Source: Bacteroidales bacterium (lineage in GTDB: Bacteria > Bacteroidota > Bacteroidia > Bacteroidales > Marinilabiliaceae). From it: 64,000 nucleotides of DNA. The notes beneath the pieces were generated by a model. That model did no database searches. It saw only the letters and a list, made by a program, of their open reading frames with translations, and was not told the DNA's origin. The position numbers were made by a program, and so were the translations under genes. Each line of letters starts with the position of its first letter. Position 1 is the stretch's first letter. Below, piece by piece: positions 1 to 9,353 of the stretch. Location: positions 62,001-126,000 of the forward strand of contig QKJP01000048.1 in assembly GCA_003249255.1 (NCBI GenBank), given 5' to 3'.

Positions 1-2
1 AC

Positions 3-626
3 ATTAGAGCTACCTCAAAACTAGAAATTAAAAACACTCAAAATAAGATTATCAAAACAATCCAACTCTCTCCCGATCCTCAAAAAGTAGACCTTGAATC
101 TGAAGAAACAACAAGTCAATCGAGCGCACAATTAGAATTAAACAAGATAGGCTACGAAAAAAGAAAAGAGATGATCAAAAACTACCTTTCTGAATTAATA
201 ACAATTTACCAGGAAGAGTTAGACCAACTTTATGGTAAATTCACTCGACAAGCTGACTTAGGTATTTTTACCATTAAATCAAAAAAATACAACTACTCTC
301 AGTTCAACAAAATGACTTTGGCATTTCAAAAAGCCTGCGCTACCACCAATATCCTTTCTGAAGAAAACCAAACCATCATTAACAATGCTATTAACGAATG
401 GAAAGAAGCAGCTGACAAATACAAAGAAGGCAAAGACAGTAGAATATGCGACTATAACATTGATGCTATTTATTACAACTTAGCCATTGGGTATTTAGTT
501 CAAGGAAATGGTGATGAACTGAGCAGATACTGGCAAAAATGCACCGTTCGTAAAGGCAATAAAGCAGTTGAGGAAGATGCTTTAAAATACATTGAACCGA
601 TGGTCAACAACCATAATTCATATTAA
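3..626 (+). CDS. hypothetical protein, 5' end outside window
   Basis: The reading frame is open from the left edge (codon phase starting at base 3) to a TAA at 624-626, so the first in-frame ATG at 171 is probably internal and the gene is cut by the window edge. About 207 residues are visible. The first 55 are polar and rich in Gln, Glu and Ser; the rest looks helical, with many Tyr, Glu and Lys and no membrane segment or known motif. It ends just before a strong bidirectional terminator, so it is the last gene of its transcription unit. I do not recognise the family. Confidence 0.6.
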   Translation: MRATSKLEIKNTQNKIIKTIQLSPDPQKVDLESEETTSQSSAQLELNKIGYEKRKEMIKNYLSELITIYQEELDQLYGKFTRQADLGIFTIKSKKYNYSQFNKMTLAFQKACATTNILSEENQTIINNAINEWKEAADKYKEGKDSRICDYNIDAIYYNLAIGYLVQGNGDELSRYWQKCTVRKGNKAVEEDALKYIEPMVNNHNSY

Positions 627-704
627 GAAGACAAAAATGTTGGAGAAAATTTGAAGCACAGCAATTGCGATTTTCTATACACTTCTTACTTCCAATTAAA
701 TCAC

Positions 705-738
705 AAAAAGGTAACCTTATACTGAAAGTTACCTTTTT
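705..738. terminator. bidirectional intrinsic terminator
   Basis: An 11-bp perfect stem (AAAAAGGTAAC, 705-715, with GTTACCTTTTT, 728-738) closes a 12-nt loop. The A tract on one side and T tract on the other let it work in both directions. It closes the partial gene ending at 626. Confidence 0.85.
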
Positions 739-748
739 AAATACCCTT

Positions 749-784
749 AAAAAAACGACTGCTCCCGAAGGAACCGCCGTTTTC
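749..784 (-). terminator. intrinsic terminator of gpmI
   Basis: On the minus strand an imperfect GC-rich hairpin with a TTCG tetraloop (stem starting AAAACGGC and ending GTCGTTTT) runs into a T tract, 30-60 bp after the gpmI stop codon. Confidence 0.75.
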
Positions 785-812
785 TATTTAACGTTAATTG
801 ATCTCCGTATGA

Positions 813-2339
813 TTAGTTCACTTTAATCAGTGATTTTCCAGTCATAGATGCAGGTTGCTCAACGCCCATTAACTGAAGAATCGATGGCGCTACATCAGCC
901 AATACACCTTCTTCAACAGTACCATTTTGCTCAGTTACCCACACAAAAGGAACCGGATTTAATGAATGAGCTGTATTAGGGGAACCATCTTCATTCATAG
1001 CATTATCCGCATTACCATGGTCGGCAATAATAATGGCTTCGTATCCATTTGCTTTAGCGGCTTCTATTACAGCTTCCACACACTCATCTACAGTTTTAAC
1101 AGCTTTTTCAATGGCTTCATAAATACCTGTATGACCAACCATATCGCCGTTTGCAAAGTTTAAAGCTATAAAATCGTATTTTTTTGCATCTAACTCAGCA
1201 ACTACTTTATCTTTCACTTCATAAGCACTCATCTCAGGTTGTAAATCGTAAGTTGCAACCTTTGGTGAGTTAACCAAGATACGATCCTCACCTTCGAATG
1301 GCTCTTCACGACCTCCTGAGAAAAAGAATGTTACGTGTGCATATTTTTCAGTTTCTGCAATACGTAATTGTTTTTTACCTGCTTTGGCTACAATCTCACC
1401 AATTGTTTCTTGAACGTTTTCTTTATCAAATAAGATATGTAAACCTTCGAATTTAGCATCATAAGGTACCATTGTACAATAGTGAAGCGGCAAGGTTTTC
1501 ATGCCGTGCTCCGGCATATCTTTTTGAGTTAATGCAATGGTTAACTCTTTAGCGCGGTCGTTACGGAAGTTGAAGAAGATAACCACATCGTTTTCTTCAA
1601 TTTTCCCAATAGGATTACCGGAAGCATCCACTTTATAGGTTGGCTTGATGAATTCATCAGTAACTTCTGCATCATAAGACTCTTGAAGCGTTGCAAGCAT
1701 ATCTGTTGATGATTCACCAACACCATTTACCATGGCATCGTATGCTGCTTTCACGCGTTCCCAACGATTATCGCGATCCATTGCATAAAAACGACCTGAC
1801 ATTGTAGCTACATCACCGGTAGATTTAGCCATGTGATCTAATAACTCAGTCATATAACCTTTTCCACTGCGAGGATCAGTATCACGACCATCCATAAAGG
1901 CGTGAACAAACACATCTTTTAAACCAAATTCATTCGCAACATCTAATAATTTATGGATATGAGCCTGACTACTATGCACTCCACCTTGACTCATTAATCC
2001 TAACAAATGAACTTTTTTATTGTTTTCTTTGGCAAAGGTTAATGCTTCAACTAATACTTTATTTTGAGAAATAGATCCATCTTGACAAGCTCTGTTAATT
2101 TTAACAAGATCTTGATATACTACACGACCAGCACCAATGTTTAAGTGACCTACCTCAGAGTTCCCCATCTGACCATCAGGCAAACCAACATTACCGCCTG
2201 AAGCCTGCAATTGTGAATATGGATATTTTTCTAATAAAGAATCCCAATAAGGAGTATCAACTTGAGAAATAACATCTGCTTTTGATTTGTTTCCAAATCC
2301 CCATCCGTCTAGAATGACAAGAATTGTTTTTTTGTTCAT
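813..2339 (-). CDS. gpmI: 2,3-bisphosphoglycerate-independent phosphoglycerate mutase
   Basis: Interconverts 3-phosphoglycerate and 2-phosphoglycerate in glycolysis and gluconeogenesis as a cytosolic, manganese-dependent, cofactor-independent enzyme of the alkaline-phosphatase superfamily. The 508-residue length is normal. Visible landmarks are DGWGFG near the N-terminus (Asp11, metal), GNSEVGH with the phospho-accepting Ser61, DGRDTDP in the inserted transferase domain, and ADHGNADNA near the C-terminus for the second metal site. It appears monocistronic: a TAATTTTG promoter element lies about 40 bp upstream and a terminator follows the stop. No neighbour is functionally linked. Confidence 0.97.
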   Translation of the reverse strand: MNKKTILVILDGWGFGNKSKADVISQVDTPYWDSLLEKYPYSQLQASGGNVGLPDGQMGNSEVGHLNIGAGRVVYQDLVKINRACQDGSISQNKVLVEALTFAKENNKKVHLLGLMSQGGVHSSQAHIHKLLDVANEFGLKDVFVHAFMDGRDTDPRSGKGYMTELLDHMAKSTGDVATMSGRFYAMDRDNRWERVKAAYDAMVNGVGESSTDMLATLQESYDAEVTDEFIKPTYKVDASGNPIGKIEENDVVIFFNFRNDRAKELTIALTQKDMPEHGMKTLPLHYCTMVPYDAKFEGLHILFDKENVQETIGEIVAKAGKKQLRIAETEKYAHVTFFFSGGREEPFEGEDRILVNSPKVATYDLQPEMSAYEVKDKVVAELDAKKYDFIALNFANGDMVGHTGIYEAIEKAVKTVDECVEAVIEAAKANGYEAIIIADHGNADNAMNEDGSPNTAHSLNPVPFVWVTEQNGTVEEGVLADVAPSILQLMGVEQPASMTGKSLIKVN

Positions 2340-2377
2340 GAGTTATATTTTTTTAGTTCTTTCCTAATTTTCAGCTG

Positions 2378-2385
2378 CAAAATTA
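2378..2385 (-). promoter_or_regulatory. -7 element of gpmI promoter
   Basis: Minus-strand TAATTTTG fits the Bacteroidetes -7 consensus TAnnTTTG and lies 39 bp upstream of the gpmI start. A clear -33 TTTG is not visible; the T-rich stretch upstream may serve. Confidence 0.55.
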
Positions 2386-2547
2386 CTCATTTAGTTGTAT
2401 ACGAAAAAATTAAGACGTTAAAAATGAATAAATCCAACTCCTAAAAGGTAAACATCAATAACTCTTTTTGGTTTAAACAAAAGGTCTTATGCCAACAAAC
2501 ACGACAAAATTGCACGATGGCAAAAACACATTTCCGTTTATTCGTTT

Positions 2548-4512
2548 CTATATTTTTAGGCCTAGAACAACGACATCATCCACCTGTTCCTCATCTCCTT
2601 TCCAATTCAAAAAAGTTTCCCACAGTTCCAAATATTGTTCTTCCATTGCCTTATGTGCACCTCCCAAGATCGCTTCTCTAAATGTTTGATATTTAAACTT
2701 TTTACCATCCGCTCCTCCAAACTGATCCGCATATCCATCGGAAAACAAATACACCTGATCTCCTTGCTTAAGCTGAACTTCAACAGCTTCAAAACGATCC
2801 ATACGTTCATAAATTGCGACTGGCATTTTATCGGGTTTTATTTCCAAAAGTTCGAAATCACCCTTTAACATACGCCTTTGACGTGGAGAATTAACATCAA
2901 ACAATCCATTTTCCTTGACATTCCTAACAATATACACCGGATTATTAGCTCCACCATAGAGCATTTTTTTATTCTTCTGATCGATTGAAACCACCGACAT
3001 ATCCATACCGTCTTTATCGGAATTGACGCTATTGCATTGATTGAGCGTACGGATAACTTCTTTTCTAATACGATGTAAAATCACGGCAGGATGAGTTACA
3101 TATTCTTTTTGAACAACTTCTCGCAACAAAGACATGCCTAACATACTCATGAATGCCCCCGGCACTCCATGTCCTGTGCAATCAACTGCTGCCACAACAG
3201 TAGATCCTTCAACGCTTGCCCACCAATAAAAATCTCCACTAACAATATCCTTTGGGAGAAAGAAAACAAACCGATCACTCACTAACAGTTTTAAGCTATC
3301 AAAATTGGGCAAAATGGAATCTTGAATTCGTTGAGCATAATCAATACTCTGAGTAAGTTGTTCATGGATCATCTCAATATGATTTTTTTGAATTTCCAAC
3401 TCATCTCTTTGCTCACTAACTTGCTCTACTAACTGAAACAACTCTTCATTTCTATTATTCAGAGCTTCATTAGCAAAAGCCAGATCTTCTGTTTTTTCCT
3501 CAACAAGCTTTTCTAATCTGGAGCGGTATTCATCCAATTCCTTTTCATCTTCCTTTTGTTGGGTTATATCTTTTAAGATAGCCTGAATATACACTTCGCC
3601 ACTTACTACAATTTTATTTAAGGATACCGAAGCATCAAAACAAGTTCCATCACTTTTCTTATGCCTCCATTCAAACCTCTGTGCTCCTTCTTGCAAAGCT
3701 AAATCGATGTTATGAACTGATTTTTCAGCCGAACCTTCCCCATCATACTGAAATTCGGGACTTAACTGAACCGGAGTCATCCCTTTCAGCTCCTCCCTTG
3801 ACATGTTAAAATATTCACACGCCATATAATTACAATCAAAAAAACGCCCATCAGGCCTCAATAAAATAATTGCATCACCCGCATCTTCAAACAAAGTTCT
3901 ATATCGCCTTTCCTGATCGGCTAATTCTATCGTTTGTTTGGCATTTTTCTCATAATATTCAGATAATGTACTGATGAAAAAATGACTCATATACAACAAA
4001 CCCCAAGAAACCACTAAGATAATTGCACCATCTATACTCCATGAAACCAAATCAATGGCATAATCTTGAACTGCTAATGAATAATCTAAATAACCCTGAG
4101 TGAAAAGAAATGCAAAGACAACAAATACTAGAAAGTAGGAGGCTAAAACCAAACGCGCCTGTTTAAAAGGTATTACAAATGACAGTATTAAAGGCACAAT
4201 GGGAACATATATTTTGGCAGATGCCAGAATCCCGACTTTGGATAGTCCTGAAATTAAAGCTATAAGAACTGCTAAATAAATAAAAACAACCTTAAATTGA
4301 AGAGAGGTTTTTTTTCGTGATAGATAAACTATTACAACACCCAATAGCAAAATAAACCCTACAGCATCTTGCTCCGAAAAACCATAATTCAAAAACCTGA
4401 AAACAACCAATGTCTGAATTATTATAGCAAATACAAGAAAAACCAGCAGCACATTATCTACCACTTTGATTTTCATTTTGTTTATCGCACTACTGTCGTC
4501 AAAAAACCACAT
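2548..4512 (-). CDS. membrane-bound PAS / SpoIIE-type (PP2C) serine phosphatase
   Basis: Probable signalling phosphatase acting on a phosphorylated partner-switch protein. Order of regions: a hydrophobic N-terminal third (about residues 15-185) with six or seven membrane segments; a PAS domain (about 205-325, including AGDAIILLRPDGRFF); a Glu/Gln-rich coiled coil (about 320-400); and a SpoIIE/PP2C domain to the C-terminus with FVFFLPKDIVSGDFYW, DCTGHGVPGAFMSM and LFSDGYADQFGG, which hold the metal-binding aspartates. It ends in LNWKGDEEQVDDVVVLGLKI. The architecture is common in Bacteroidota. No antisigma or STAS partner is adjacent. The 3' end of a decayed paralogue lies upstream at 4606-4720. 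Confidence 0.9.
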   Translation of the reverse strand: MWFFDDSSAINKMKIKVVDNVLLVFLVFAIIIQTLVVFRFLNYGFSEQDAVGFILLLGVVIVYLSRKKTSLQFKVVFIYLAVLIALISGLSKVGILASAKIYVPIVPLILSFVIPFKQARLVLASYFLVFVVFAFLFTQGYLDYSLAVQDYAIDLVSWSIDGAIILVVSWGLLYMSHFFISTLSEYYEKNAKQTIELADQERRYRTLFEDAGDAIILLRPDGRFFDCNYMACEYFNMSREELKGMTPVQLSPEFQYDGEGSAEKSVHNIDLALQEGAQRFEWRHKKSDGTCFDASVSLNKIVVSGEVYIQAILKDITQQKEDEKELDEYRSRLEKLVEEKTEDLAFANEALNNRNEELFQLVEQVSEQRDELEIQKNHIEMIHEQLTQSIDYAQRIQDSILPNFDSLKLLVSDRFVFFLPKDIVSGDFYWWASVEGSTVVAAVDCTGHGVPGAFMSMLGMSLLREVVQKEYVTHPAVILHRIRKEVIRTLNQCNSVNSDKDGMDMSVVSIDQKNKKMLYGGANNPVYIVRNVKENGLFDVNSPRQRRMLKGDFELLEIKPDKMPVAIYERMDRFEAVEVQLKQGDQVYLFSDGYADQFGGADGKKFKYQTFREAILGGAHKAMEEQYLELWETFLNWKGDEEQVDDVVVLGLKI

Positions 4513-4605
4513 AACAATAAGGGTTGGTCAATCATTCCTTAAACGTACCAGTCCTACAAATTGTTAAGATTAAATGACCAAACTAGATATAATGGTGATA
4601 AGCAA

Positions 4606-4720
4606 CTAAATATTCACACCTACGATAACCAAATCATCTACCTGTTCTGGATCTCCTTTCCAATTCACAAACACTTCAAAGATTTTTTTGACTTTACTCT
4701 TCTAACGGCAAATGTGCATT
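4606..4720 (-). pseudogene. 3' remnant of a second SpoIIE phosphatase gene
   Basis: On the minus strand the sequence encodes NAHLPLEE, then a frame change, then KKIFEVFVNWKGDPEQVDDL and six more residues to a stop. This matches the last residues of the intact SpoIIE phosphatase just downstream (FLNWKGDEEQVDD). The nucleotide match is clear but not close, so it is an old paralogue. Only the tail survives; where its body should lie there is now a GIY-YIG gene whose last five codons overlap the remnant in another frame. Confidence 0.75.
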
Positions 4721-5043
4721 AGACAAAAACGATTATCTAAAACATGTCTTGATCCTAAATGATATAGACGTAACAATCTTTCTCCTATTTCAGAATACTT
4801 AGCAAGATTTGAATAATATGTCCTATTCCTATTCTTTTTAATGTGTGATTCTATTTTAAGTGCTACACTCCTATTTGGACATTCTAGCGTGTAAAATAAT
4901 TCCCAATCCGAGGCAAAGGAGGTTGAACTCCCTTTGAACTTCTTTTCATTATGAGATACCAATCGTTCTCTTAAATCGTGCGTTTGACCGATGTAGTATT
5001 TATCCGTAAGTGAACTATAAATGATATAGACGTAACAAGTCAT
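4702..5043 (-). CDS. GIY-YIG nuclease-superfamily protein
   Basis: Small (113 aa) protein with the N-terminal GIY-YIG signature: YVYIIYSS, then YYIGQT and DLRERLVSHN, as in UvrC-like and UPF0213 proteins. It continues with a Lys-rich helix (ALKIESHIKKNRNR). Such single-domain proteins are numerous in Bacteroidota and their substrate is not established; a DNA-cleaving role is only inferred from the fold. The C-terminus after about residue 95 looks unnatural, because it runs into the 3' remnant of a SpoIIE gene and takes its stop codon there. That suggests the gene was moved or fused at this site. Confidence 0.8.
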   Translation of the reverse strand: MTCYVYIIYSSLTDKYYIGQTHDLRERLVSHNEKKFKGSSTSFASDWELFYTLECPNRSVALKIESHIKKNRNRTYYSNLAKYSEIGERLLRLYHLGSRHVLDNRFCLMHICR

Positions 5044-5060
5044 AAACTACAACATATAAA

Positions 5061-5091
5061 AAAAGGGAAAGATGTGATATCTTTCCCTTTT
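5061..5091 (-). terminator. terminator of the tRNA-Phe operon
   Basis: A perfect 13-bp stem (AAAAGGGAAAGAT with ATCTTTCCCTTTT) and 5-nt loop, followed on the minus strand by a T-rich tract, begins 5 bp after the 3' end of the second tRNA-Phe. Confidence 0.9.
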
Positions 5092-5095
5092 CCTG

Positions 5096-5168
5096 TGGTG
5101 CTACCTGGAATCGAACCAGGGACACATGGATTTTCAATCCATTGCTCTACCAACTGAGCTATAGCACC
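5096..5168 (-). tRNA. tRNA-Phe (GAA), copy 2 of operon
   Basis: 73-nt cloverleaf on the minus strand. The acceptor stem is GGTGCTA with TAGCACC, the anticodon loop TTGAAAA gives anticodon GAA, and the T-arm contains GGTTCGATTCC. The 3' CCA is not encoded. It is identical to the copy at 5232-5304, 63 bp away, and transcribed after it. Confidence 0.97.
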
Positions 5169-5231
5169 GTGTTATTTTGAAATCTCAAAATAACCTATAA
5201 CCCCTACTTAAAAAACAGTTTTAAAAACTGG

Positions 5232-5304
5232 TGGTGCTACCTGGAATCGAACCAGGGACACATGGATTTTCAATCCATTGCTCTACCAACTGAGCTATAG
5301 CACC
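5232..5304 (-). tRNA. tRNA-Phe (GAA), promoter-proximal copy
   Basis: Identical 73-nt tRNA-Phe with anticodon GAA and a non-encoded CCA. The spacer to the second copy contains a 9-bp inverted repeat (GTTATTTTG/CAAAATAAC, about 5170-5192), possibly a processing signal. The operon has a consensus promoter upstream at 5364-5393. Confidence 0.97.
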
Positions 5305-5363
5305 AAGCTTTAAAACACCTCTCGTTTGAGGCTCTTGAGATAGCGTTTTTGTCAAACGCGGTG

Positions 5364-5393
5364 CAAATATACGCAAAGTTTCTTTACTTCAAA
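5364..5393 (-). promoter_or_regulatory. promoter of the tRNA-Phe operon
   Basis: Minus strand TTTG-N18-TATATTTG, an exact match to the Bacteroidetes primary promoter. It is followed by CACCGCGTTTGA, which also follows one of the two tRNA-Gly/Leu promoters exactly and the other with one change. Confidence 0.85.
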
Positions 5394-5431
5394 ATTTTTT
5401 TCACTTTTTTCATTGATACTTTTTCAGCTTC

Positions 5432-5464
5432 CTTGTGATATATCCTGATAATTAAGTATTTTTG
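5432..5464 (+). promoter_or_regulatory. promoter of the M16 peptidase gene
   Basis: CTTG (5432-5435), 21 bp, then TATTTTTG (5457-5464). Transcription would start about 10 bp before the ATG at 5481, giving a very short leader. It diverges from the tRNA-Phe promoter. Confidence 0.6.
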
Positions 5465-5480
5465 CAGCTCATTTTTTTTC

Positions 5481-6701
5481 ATGGAATATCAATCGCATAC
5501 TTTAGCAAATGGCATTCGCATTATTCACAAAGAAGATTCTTTTAATGTGGGTTATTGCGGATTAATAATTAATGTGGGTTCACGAGATGAAAAAGAAGAT
5601 GAGCATGGCATGGCTCATTTTATTGAACACATCATTTTCAAAGGCACAAAAAAAAGAAAAGCTTATCACATATTAAGTCGTTTAGATGATGTAGGCGGAG
5701 AGCTTAATGCCTACACCACAAAGGAGGATACCTGTATTTATGCAGCGTTCTTAAAGCAAGACTTTGAACGTGCCATTGAATTAATTTATGACATTACTTT
5801 TAATTCCATCTTTCCTGAAAAAGAACTCGAAAAGGAAAAAGAGGTCATTTTTGATGAAATCAACTCCTACAAAGACAGTCCATCGGAGTTAATTTTTGAT
5901 GAGTTTGAAGAAATGATTTTTAAAGGTGATCCCATCGGAAGAAATATTTTAGGAACTCCAGAGCAACTTAAACAATTTACAAAAGAACACGTCGAACAAT
6001 TTATTTCGAATAATTACAGCACTAATGAAATGGTGTTTTGTTCTATAGGAGACGCCCCTTTTGAAAAAATAATTAAGTGGTCTGAAAAATATTTTGGAAC
6101 AGTTCCCCTCAATAACAACAAAGCTGAAAGGCCTCCCGTTGGCCAATACATTCCGCAAGCCATAACTATTGAAAAGGACACCCACCAGTGTCATGTAGCC
6201 ATGGGTAATATTGCTTATGACTTTACCAATTCCAAGCGAATTGGTTTGCATTTGCTCAACAACATTTTAGGTGGACCGGGAATGAACTCCAGATTAAACA
6301 TGTCATTGCGCGAAAAAAACGGGATTGCTTATAATATAGAGTCTAATTTCACACCTTATTATGGCACCGGGGTATTCAATATTTATTTTGGAACTGACCA
6401 TGAGAATTTAATGAGATCGCTTGATATTATTGATAAAGAATTAGTTAAGCTAAAAAACAAAGCACTTGGCACACTCCAGCTGTACAAAGCTATCAGACAA
6501 CTTAAAGGCCAAATGACGATCTCATCGGATAACCGCGAAAGCTTGATGCTCTCAATGGGAAAAAGTTATTTACTTTACAATCAAATTGACTCATTGGAAA
6601 AAGTTTATCAGAAAATAGATACCCTATCTGCCAAAGAACTGATGGAAATAGCCAACGAAATTTTTGACTCATCTCAATTATCATACCTCATATATAAGTA
6701 A
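5481..6701 (+). CDS. M16 family zinc metallopeptidase (processing-peptidase type)
   Basis: Homologue of mitochondrial processing peptidase beta and bacterial PqqL-type peptidases. The inverted zinc motif HFIEH (His46, Glu49, His50) is intact, and the third ligand is expected in the helix EKEKEVIFDEINSY about 75 residues on. The Arg/Tyr-type second half (NILGGPGMNSRLNMSLREK) is present. At 406 residues it is the single-unit form that dimerises. No signal peptide is seen, so it is probably cytosolic. The methyltransferase gene follows after 3 bp, so the two are co-transcribed, but no common pathway is evident. Confidence 0.93.
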   Translation: MEYQSHTLANGIRIIHKEDSFNVGYCGLIINVGSRDEKEDEHGMAHFIEHIIFKGTKKRKAYHILSRLDDVGGELNAYTTKEDTCIYAAFLKQDFERAIELIYDITFNSIFPEKELEKEKEVIFDEINSYKDSPSELIFDEFEEMIFKGDPIGRNILGTPEQLKQFTKEHVEQFISNNYSTNEMVFCSIGDAPFEKIIKWSEKYFGTVPLNNNKAERPPVGQYIPQAITIEKDTHQCHVAMGNIAYDFTNSKRIGLHLLNNILGGPGMNSRLNMSLREKNGIAYNIESNFTPYYGTGVFNIYFGTDHENLMRSLDIIDKELVKLKNKALGTLQLYKAIRQLKGQMTISSDNRESLMLSMGKSYLLYNQIDSLEKVYQKIDTLSAKELMEIANEIFDSSQLSYLIYK

Positions 6702-6704
6702 CAC

Positions 6705-7343
6705 ATGCATTCTAAAGAGCTAGATCAATACATCCTTAACCACATTAACGAAGAAGAAGCAGTATTAAAAGAATTAAACAGAGAGACCCACATCCACATG
6801 CTTCAACCTCGCATGCTAAGTGGTCATTTACAAGGACAGGTATTAAAAATGCTCTGTACCATGATTGATCCTCTAAACGTTTTAGAAATTGGCACTTTTA
6901 CCGGATACTCTGCCATTAGTATGGCTTTGGGCATGCACAAAGAAGGCAGTCACATCGACACCATTGAAATTAACGATGAGTCTGAAGAATTCATTCAAAG
7001 CTACATTGACAAAGCCGGTTTCACAGATAAAATCACCATGCACATTGGCAGTGCCATCGACATTATCCCAACTTTAAAAAAGAAATATGATTTAGTTTTT
7101 ATGGATGGCGACAAAAGAGAATATACTAAGTATTTGGATTTATGTCTGGAAATATTAAATCCGGGTGGATATATTTTAGCAGATAATATACTTTGGGACG
7201 GAAAAGTAATTGAACCTTTGGCTCCAAACGACGCTTATACCAAAAACATCATTGAGTTCAACCAACGAGTTAAAGAAGATTCTTCTCTCGAAAAAGTAAT
7301 TCTTCCACTCAGAGATGGCTTATTTCTAATACGAAAAAAATAA
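6705..7343 (+). CDS. O-methyltransferase family 3 (catechol-type, SAM-dependent)
   Basis: A 212-residue class I methyltransferase. LEIGTFTGYSAISMA is the SAM-binding loop, IDTIEIND the acidic strand end, and FMDGDKREY plus ILADNILWDGK are the metal and substrate region typical of caffeoyl-CoA/catechol O-methyltransferases. The substrate cannot be read from sequence. It starts 3 bp after the M16 peptidase stop codon, indicating translational coupling. Confidence 0.92.
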   Translation: MHSKELDQYILNHINEEEAVLKELNRETHIHMLQPRMLSGHLQGQVLKMLCTMIDPLNVLEIGTFTGYSAISMALGMHKEGSHIDTIEINDESEEFIQSYIDKAGFTDKITMHIGSAIDIIPTLKKKYDLVFMDGDKREYTKYLDLCLEILNPGGYILADNILWDGKVIEPLAPNDAYTKNIIEFNQRVKEDSSLEKVILPLRDGLFLIRKK

Positions 7344-7394
7344 ACAATACAAGTAACTAAAACGTTTGCCTAAAGCATCCGTTTGGATTATATT

Positions 7395-7438
7395 AAGAAT
7401 GGAGGCTCAACATCTTATTTCAAGAGCCCATCGTTCTT
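7395..7438 (+). other. imperfect hairpin upstream of flavodoxin
   Basis: AAGAATGGAGGCTC (7395-7408) is imperfectly complementary to GAGCCCATCGTTCTT (7424-7438). No T tract follows, so it is more likely a 5'-leader structure of the flavodoxin mRNA than a terminator. Function unknown. Confidence 0.35.
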
Positions 7439-7458
7439 GAAACTATAAATGCAAACCA

Positions 7459-7959
7459 ATGAAAATAGGAATATTATACGGTTCATCCTTAGGCAACACA
7501 CAGTTTGTTGCAGAAAAAATACATCAATACCTACCCCAAGCCGAATGCCTTGCGGTAAATGATTTAAGAGCTTCTAAAATTGAATCTTTTGATTTTATGA
7601 TCTTAGGCACTTCAACCTGGGGAATTGGAAATCTGCAAGACGATTTTGAGATGTTTGTAGATCTTTTACTATCTCTTGACTTAACGGAAAAAACATTTGC
7701 ATTATTTGGATTGGGAGATCAGCAAACCTACCCTGATTCTTTTTGCAATGGTATGGGTAAACTATACCGTCTTTTAAAAAACAAAGATTGTAAAATAATA
7801 GGTAGCTGGCCAGCTGAAGATTATGATTTCTCCGAATCCGAAGCTCTTATAGATGATAACTTTGTAGGCTTAGCCCTTGATGAAGACAACGAACCGGATT
7901 TAACAGATGGACGAATTAAAGGGTGGGTCGAATTATTGAAGCCATACCTCAACTCATAA
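7459..7959 (+). CDS. fldA: flavodoxin (long-chain type)
   Basis: FMN-binding electron carrier replacing ferredoxin, typically under iron limitation. The 166 residues show the phosphate-binding loop YGSSLGNTQFVA (about 6-17), the flavin-stacking loop around STWGIGNLQDD, and GLGDQQTYPDSFCNGMG, all typical of long-chain flavodoxins. It has its own terminator at 7983-8019. The 115-bp spacer upstream holds a hairpin but no obvious Fur box. Confidence 0.93.
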   Translation: MKIGILYGSSLGNTQFVAEKIHQYLPQAECLAVNDLRASKIESFDFMILGTSTWGIGNLQDDFEMFVDLLLSLDLTEKTFALFGLGDQQTYPDSFCNGMGKLYRLLKNKDCKIIGSWPAEDYDFSESEALIDDNFVGLALDEDNEPDLTDGRIKGWVELLKPYLNS

Positions 7960-7982
7960 CCACGATTTGAAATAATGTCATA

Positions 7983-8019
7983 ATCCTTAGAGAATCAATT
8001 TTTCTAAGGATATTTTTTT
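7983..8019 (+). terminator. terminator after flavodoxin
   Basis: 9-bp stem ATCCTTAGA/TCTAAGGAT followed by A and T7, 24 bp after the flavodoxin stop. Confidence 0.85.
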
Positions 8020-8136
8020 ATCCGTTAGTCAACACTTTTCTAATCATAATCACTTTTTTAATTGCTAAAATCAATTTCTCATGTATCCCTAATGGATTCA
8101 CCCTAAATTTAGTTCCTAACCGAAACCTTTACACTG

Positions 8137-9312
8137 ATGTTTGATCAAACCAAAACTGTAAAACATAAGAAACCTGAAGAAAAATACTACATTCCTTTAC
8201 AAAGCGCACCCTTTCCGGTAGCTATTGTAACCAATACCGGTGTCTTTAGGGAAAGCAACCAATTATTCATGAGCTTTTTCGATTACAGTTTGGTTGAAAA
8301 TGCACTGATAAACATACAAGATGTCATAATCACCAACGAGCACTCGCCTGAAGAATTTAGATTTAAAGAATTAATTACACACAGAAAAAATGACAATTGC
8401 ATCTTATGCAGATACAATAGAAATAATGAAAATCAAACTTTTGTTTTAAATATCAACCCAATTGAGGAATCTACAAGCGATTTTCTAATTACCATCAAAG
8501 ACTTAACACTATGGATAGATACTCAAGATATACTTATTAGTAAGCAAGAAGAATTTTTAGCTGATTCGATAAAAAAACAAGAATGGAAAACCCAATTGGC
8601 TCTAAAAAAAATAAGCAAAAGCCGTCTTGAAACACTGGGAGAAATAGCATCAGGTATTTCTCATGAATTAAAACAACCCCTTGCTCATCTAAGCCTAAAG
8701 ATTGACAATTTACTAGACCGATGGCTGGATGGCACCATCACTGAAGACTATTTAAGAAGCAAAACAAGCTCTATCCAACGGCAAATTGATAGAATGAAAG
8801 CAATTACCAACCAAATTAAGGACTTTGCATCTCCTCCTGAACAAAAAAATTCAGTTTTAGACCTTAAAACAATAATAAACAACGCCTTAGAAGACATAAC
8901 TCAAATTAACCTACCCGGCTTATCTATCACCATAGACCTTAAACCCAATTCGTGTGTAATGGGTTCAGCCAATGAACTGGAACAAGTATTTGTTAACTTA
9001 CTAACAAACAGCATCCAATCATTACATATTAAATCTCAGTTTTCAAAAGACTTCAAACCAAAAATTGAAATTAAGAGCTACATTGATACATCGGTAATAA
9101 TAAACCTTACAGATAATGGTATTGGATTAGAGCAACATCAAACCACAAAAATTTTTACACCTTTTTATACCACCAAAAAAGCAGTAGGTGGCACCGGACT
9201 GGGTTTATTTATAGTAAGCGACCTGTTAAGAAAAATGAATGGTGACATTACCATCACCTCCGTACCAAACCAATTTTTTCAAGCCAGCATTTCTTTACCC
9301 AAAGGATCATAA
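8137..9312 (+). CDS. soluble NtrB-like sensor histidine kinase
   Basis: 391 residues without membrane segments, so it senses a cytosolic cue or a partner. The N-terminal 125 residues look like a divergent PAS domain (SAPFPVAIVTNTGVFRESNQ). A helical linker leads to the DHp domain, with the phospho-accepting His176 in SGISHELKQPLAHLSLK. The ATPase domain follows with an N box (ELEQVFVNLLTNSIQS), DNGIGLEQ, and GGTGLGLFIVSDL. It lies 41 bp upstream of the sigma-54 response regulator, the expected partner, and upstream of the curli-like operon. Confidence 0.9.
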   Translation: MFDQTKTVKHKKPEEKYYIPLQSAPFPVAIVTNTGVFRESNQLFMSFFDYSLVENALINIQDVIITNEHSPEEFRFKELITHRKNDNCILCRYNRNNENQTFVLNINPIEESTSDFLITIKDLTLWIDTQDILISKQEEFLADSIKKQEWKTQLALKKISKSRLETLGEIASGISHELKQPLAHLSLKIDNLLDRWLDGTITEDYLRSKTSSIQRQIDRMKAITNQIKDFASPPEQKNSVLDLKTIINNALEDITQINLPGLSITIDLKPNSCVMGSANELEQVFVNLLTNSIQSLHIKSQFSKDFKPKIEIKSYIDTSVIINLTDNGIGLEQHQTTKIFTPFYTTKKAVGGTGLGLFIVSDLLRKMNGDITITSVPNQFFQASISLPKGS

Positions 9313-9353
9313 GCTCATCCATAATTTCAGTATAACCAAAAAATTCCTTTCCG

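Noticed and set aside
966-1163. Plus-strand frame opposite gpmI and similar overlapping frames within other large genes
   Set aside because: These follow from codon bias of the real gene on the other strand or frame and show no start signal or family match.
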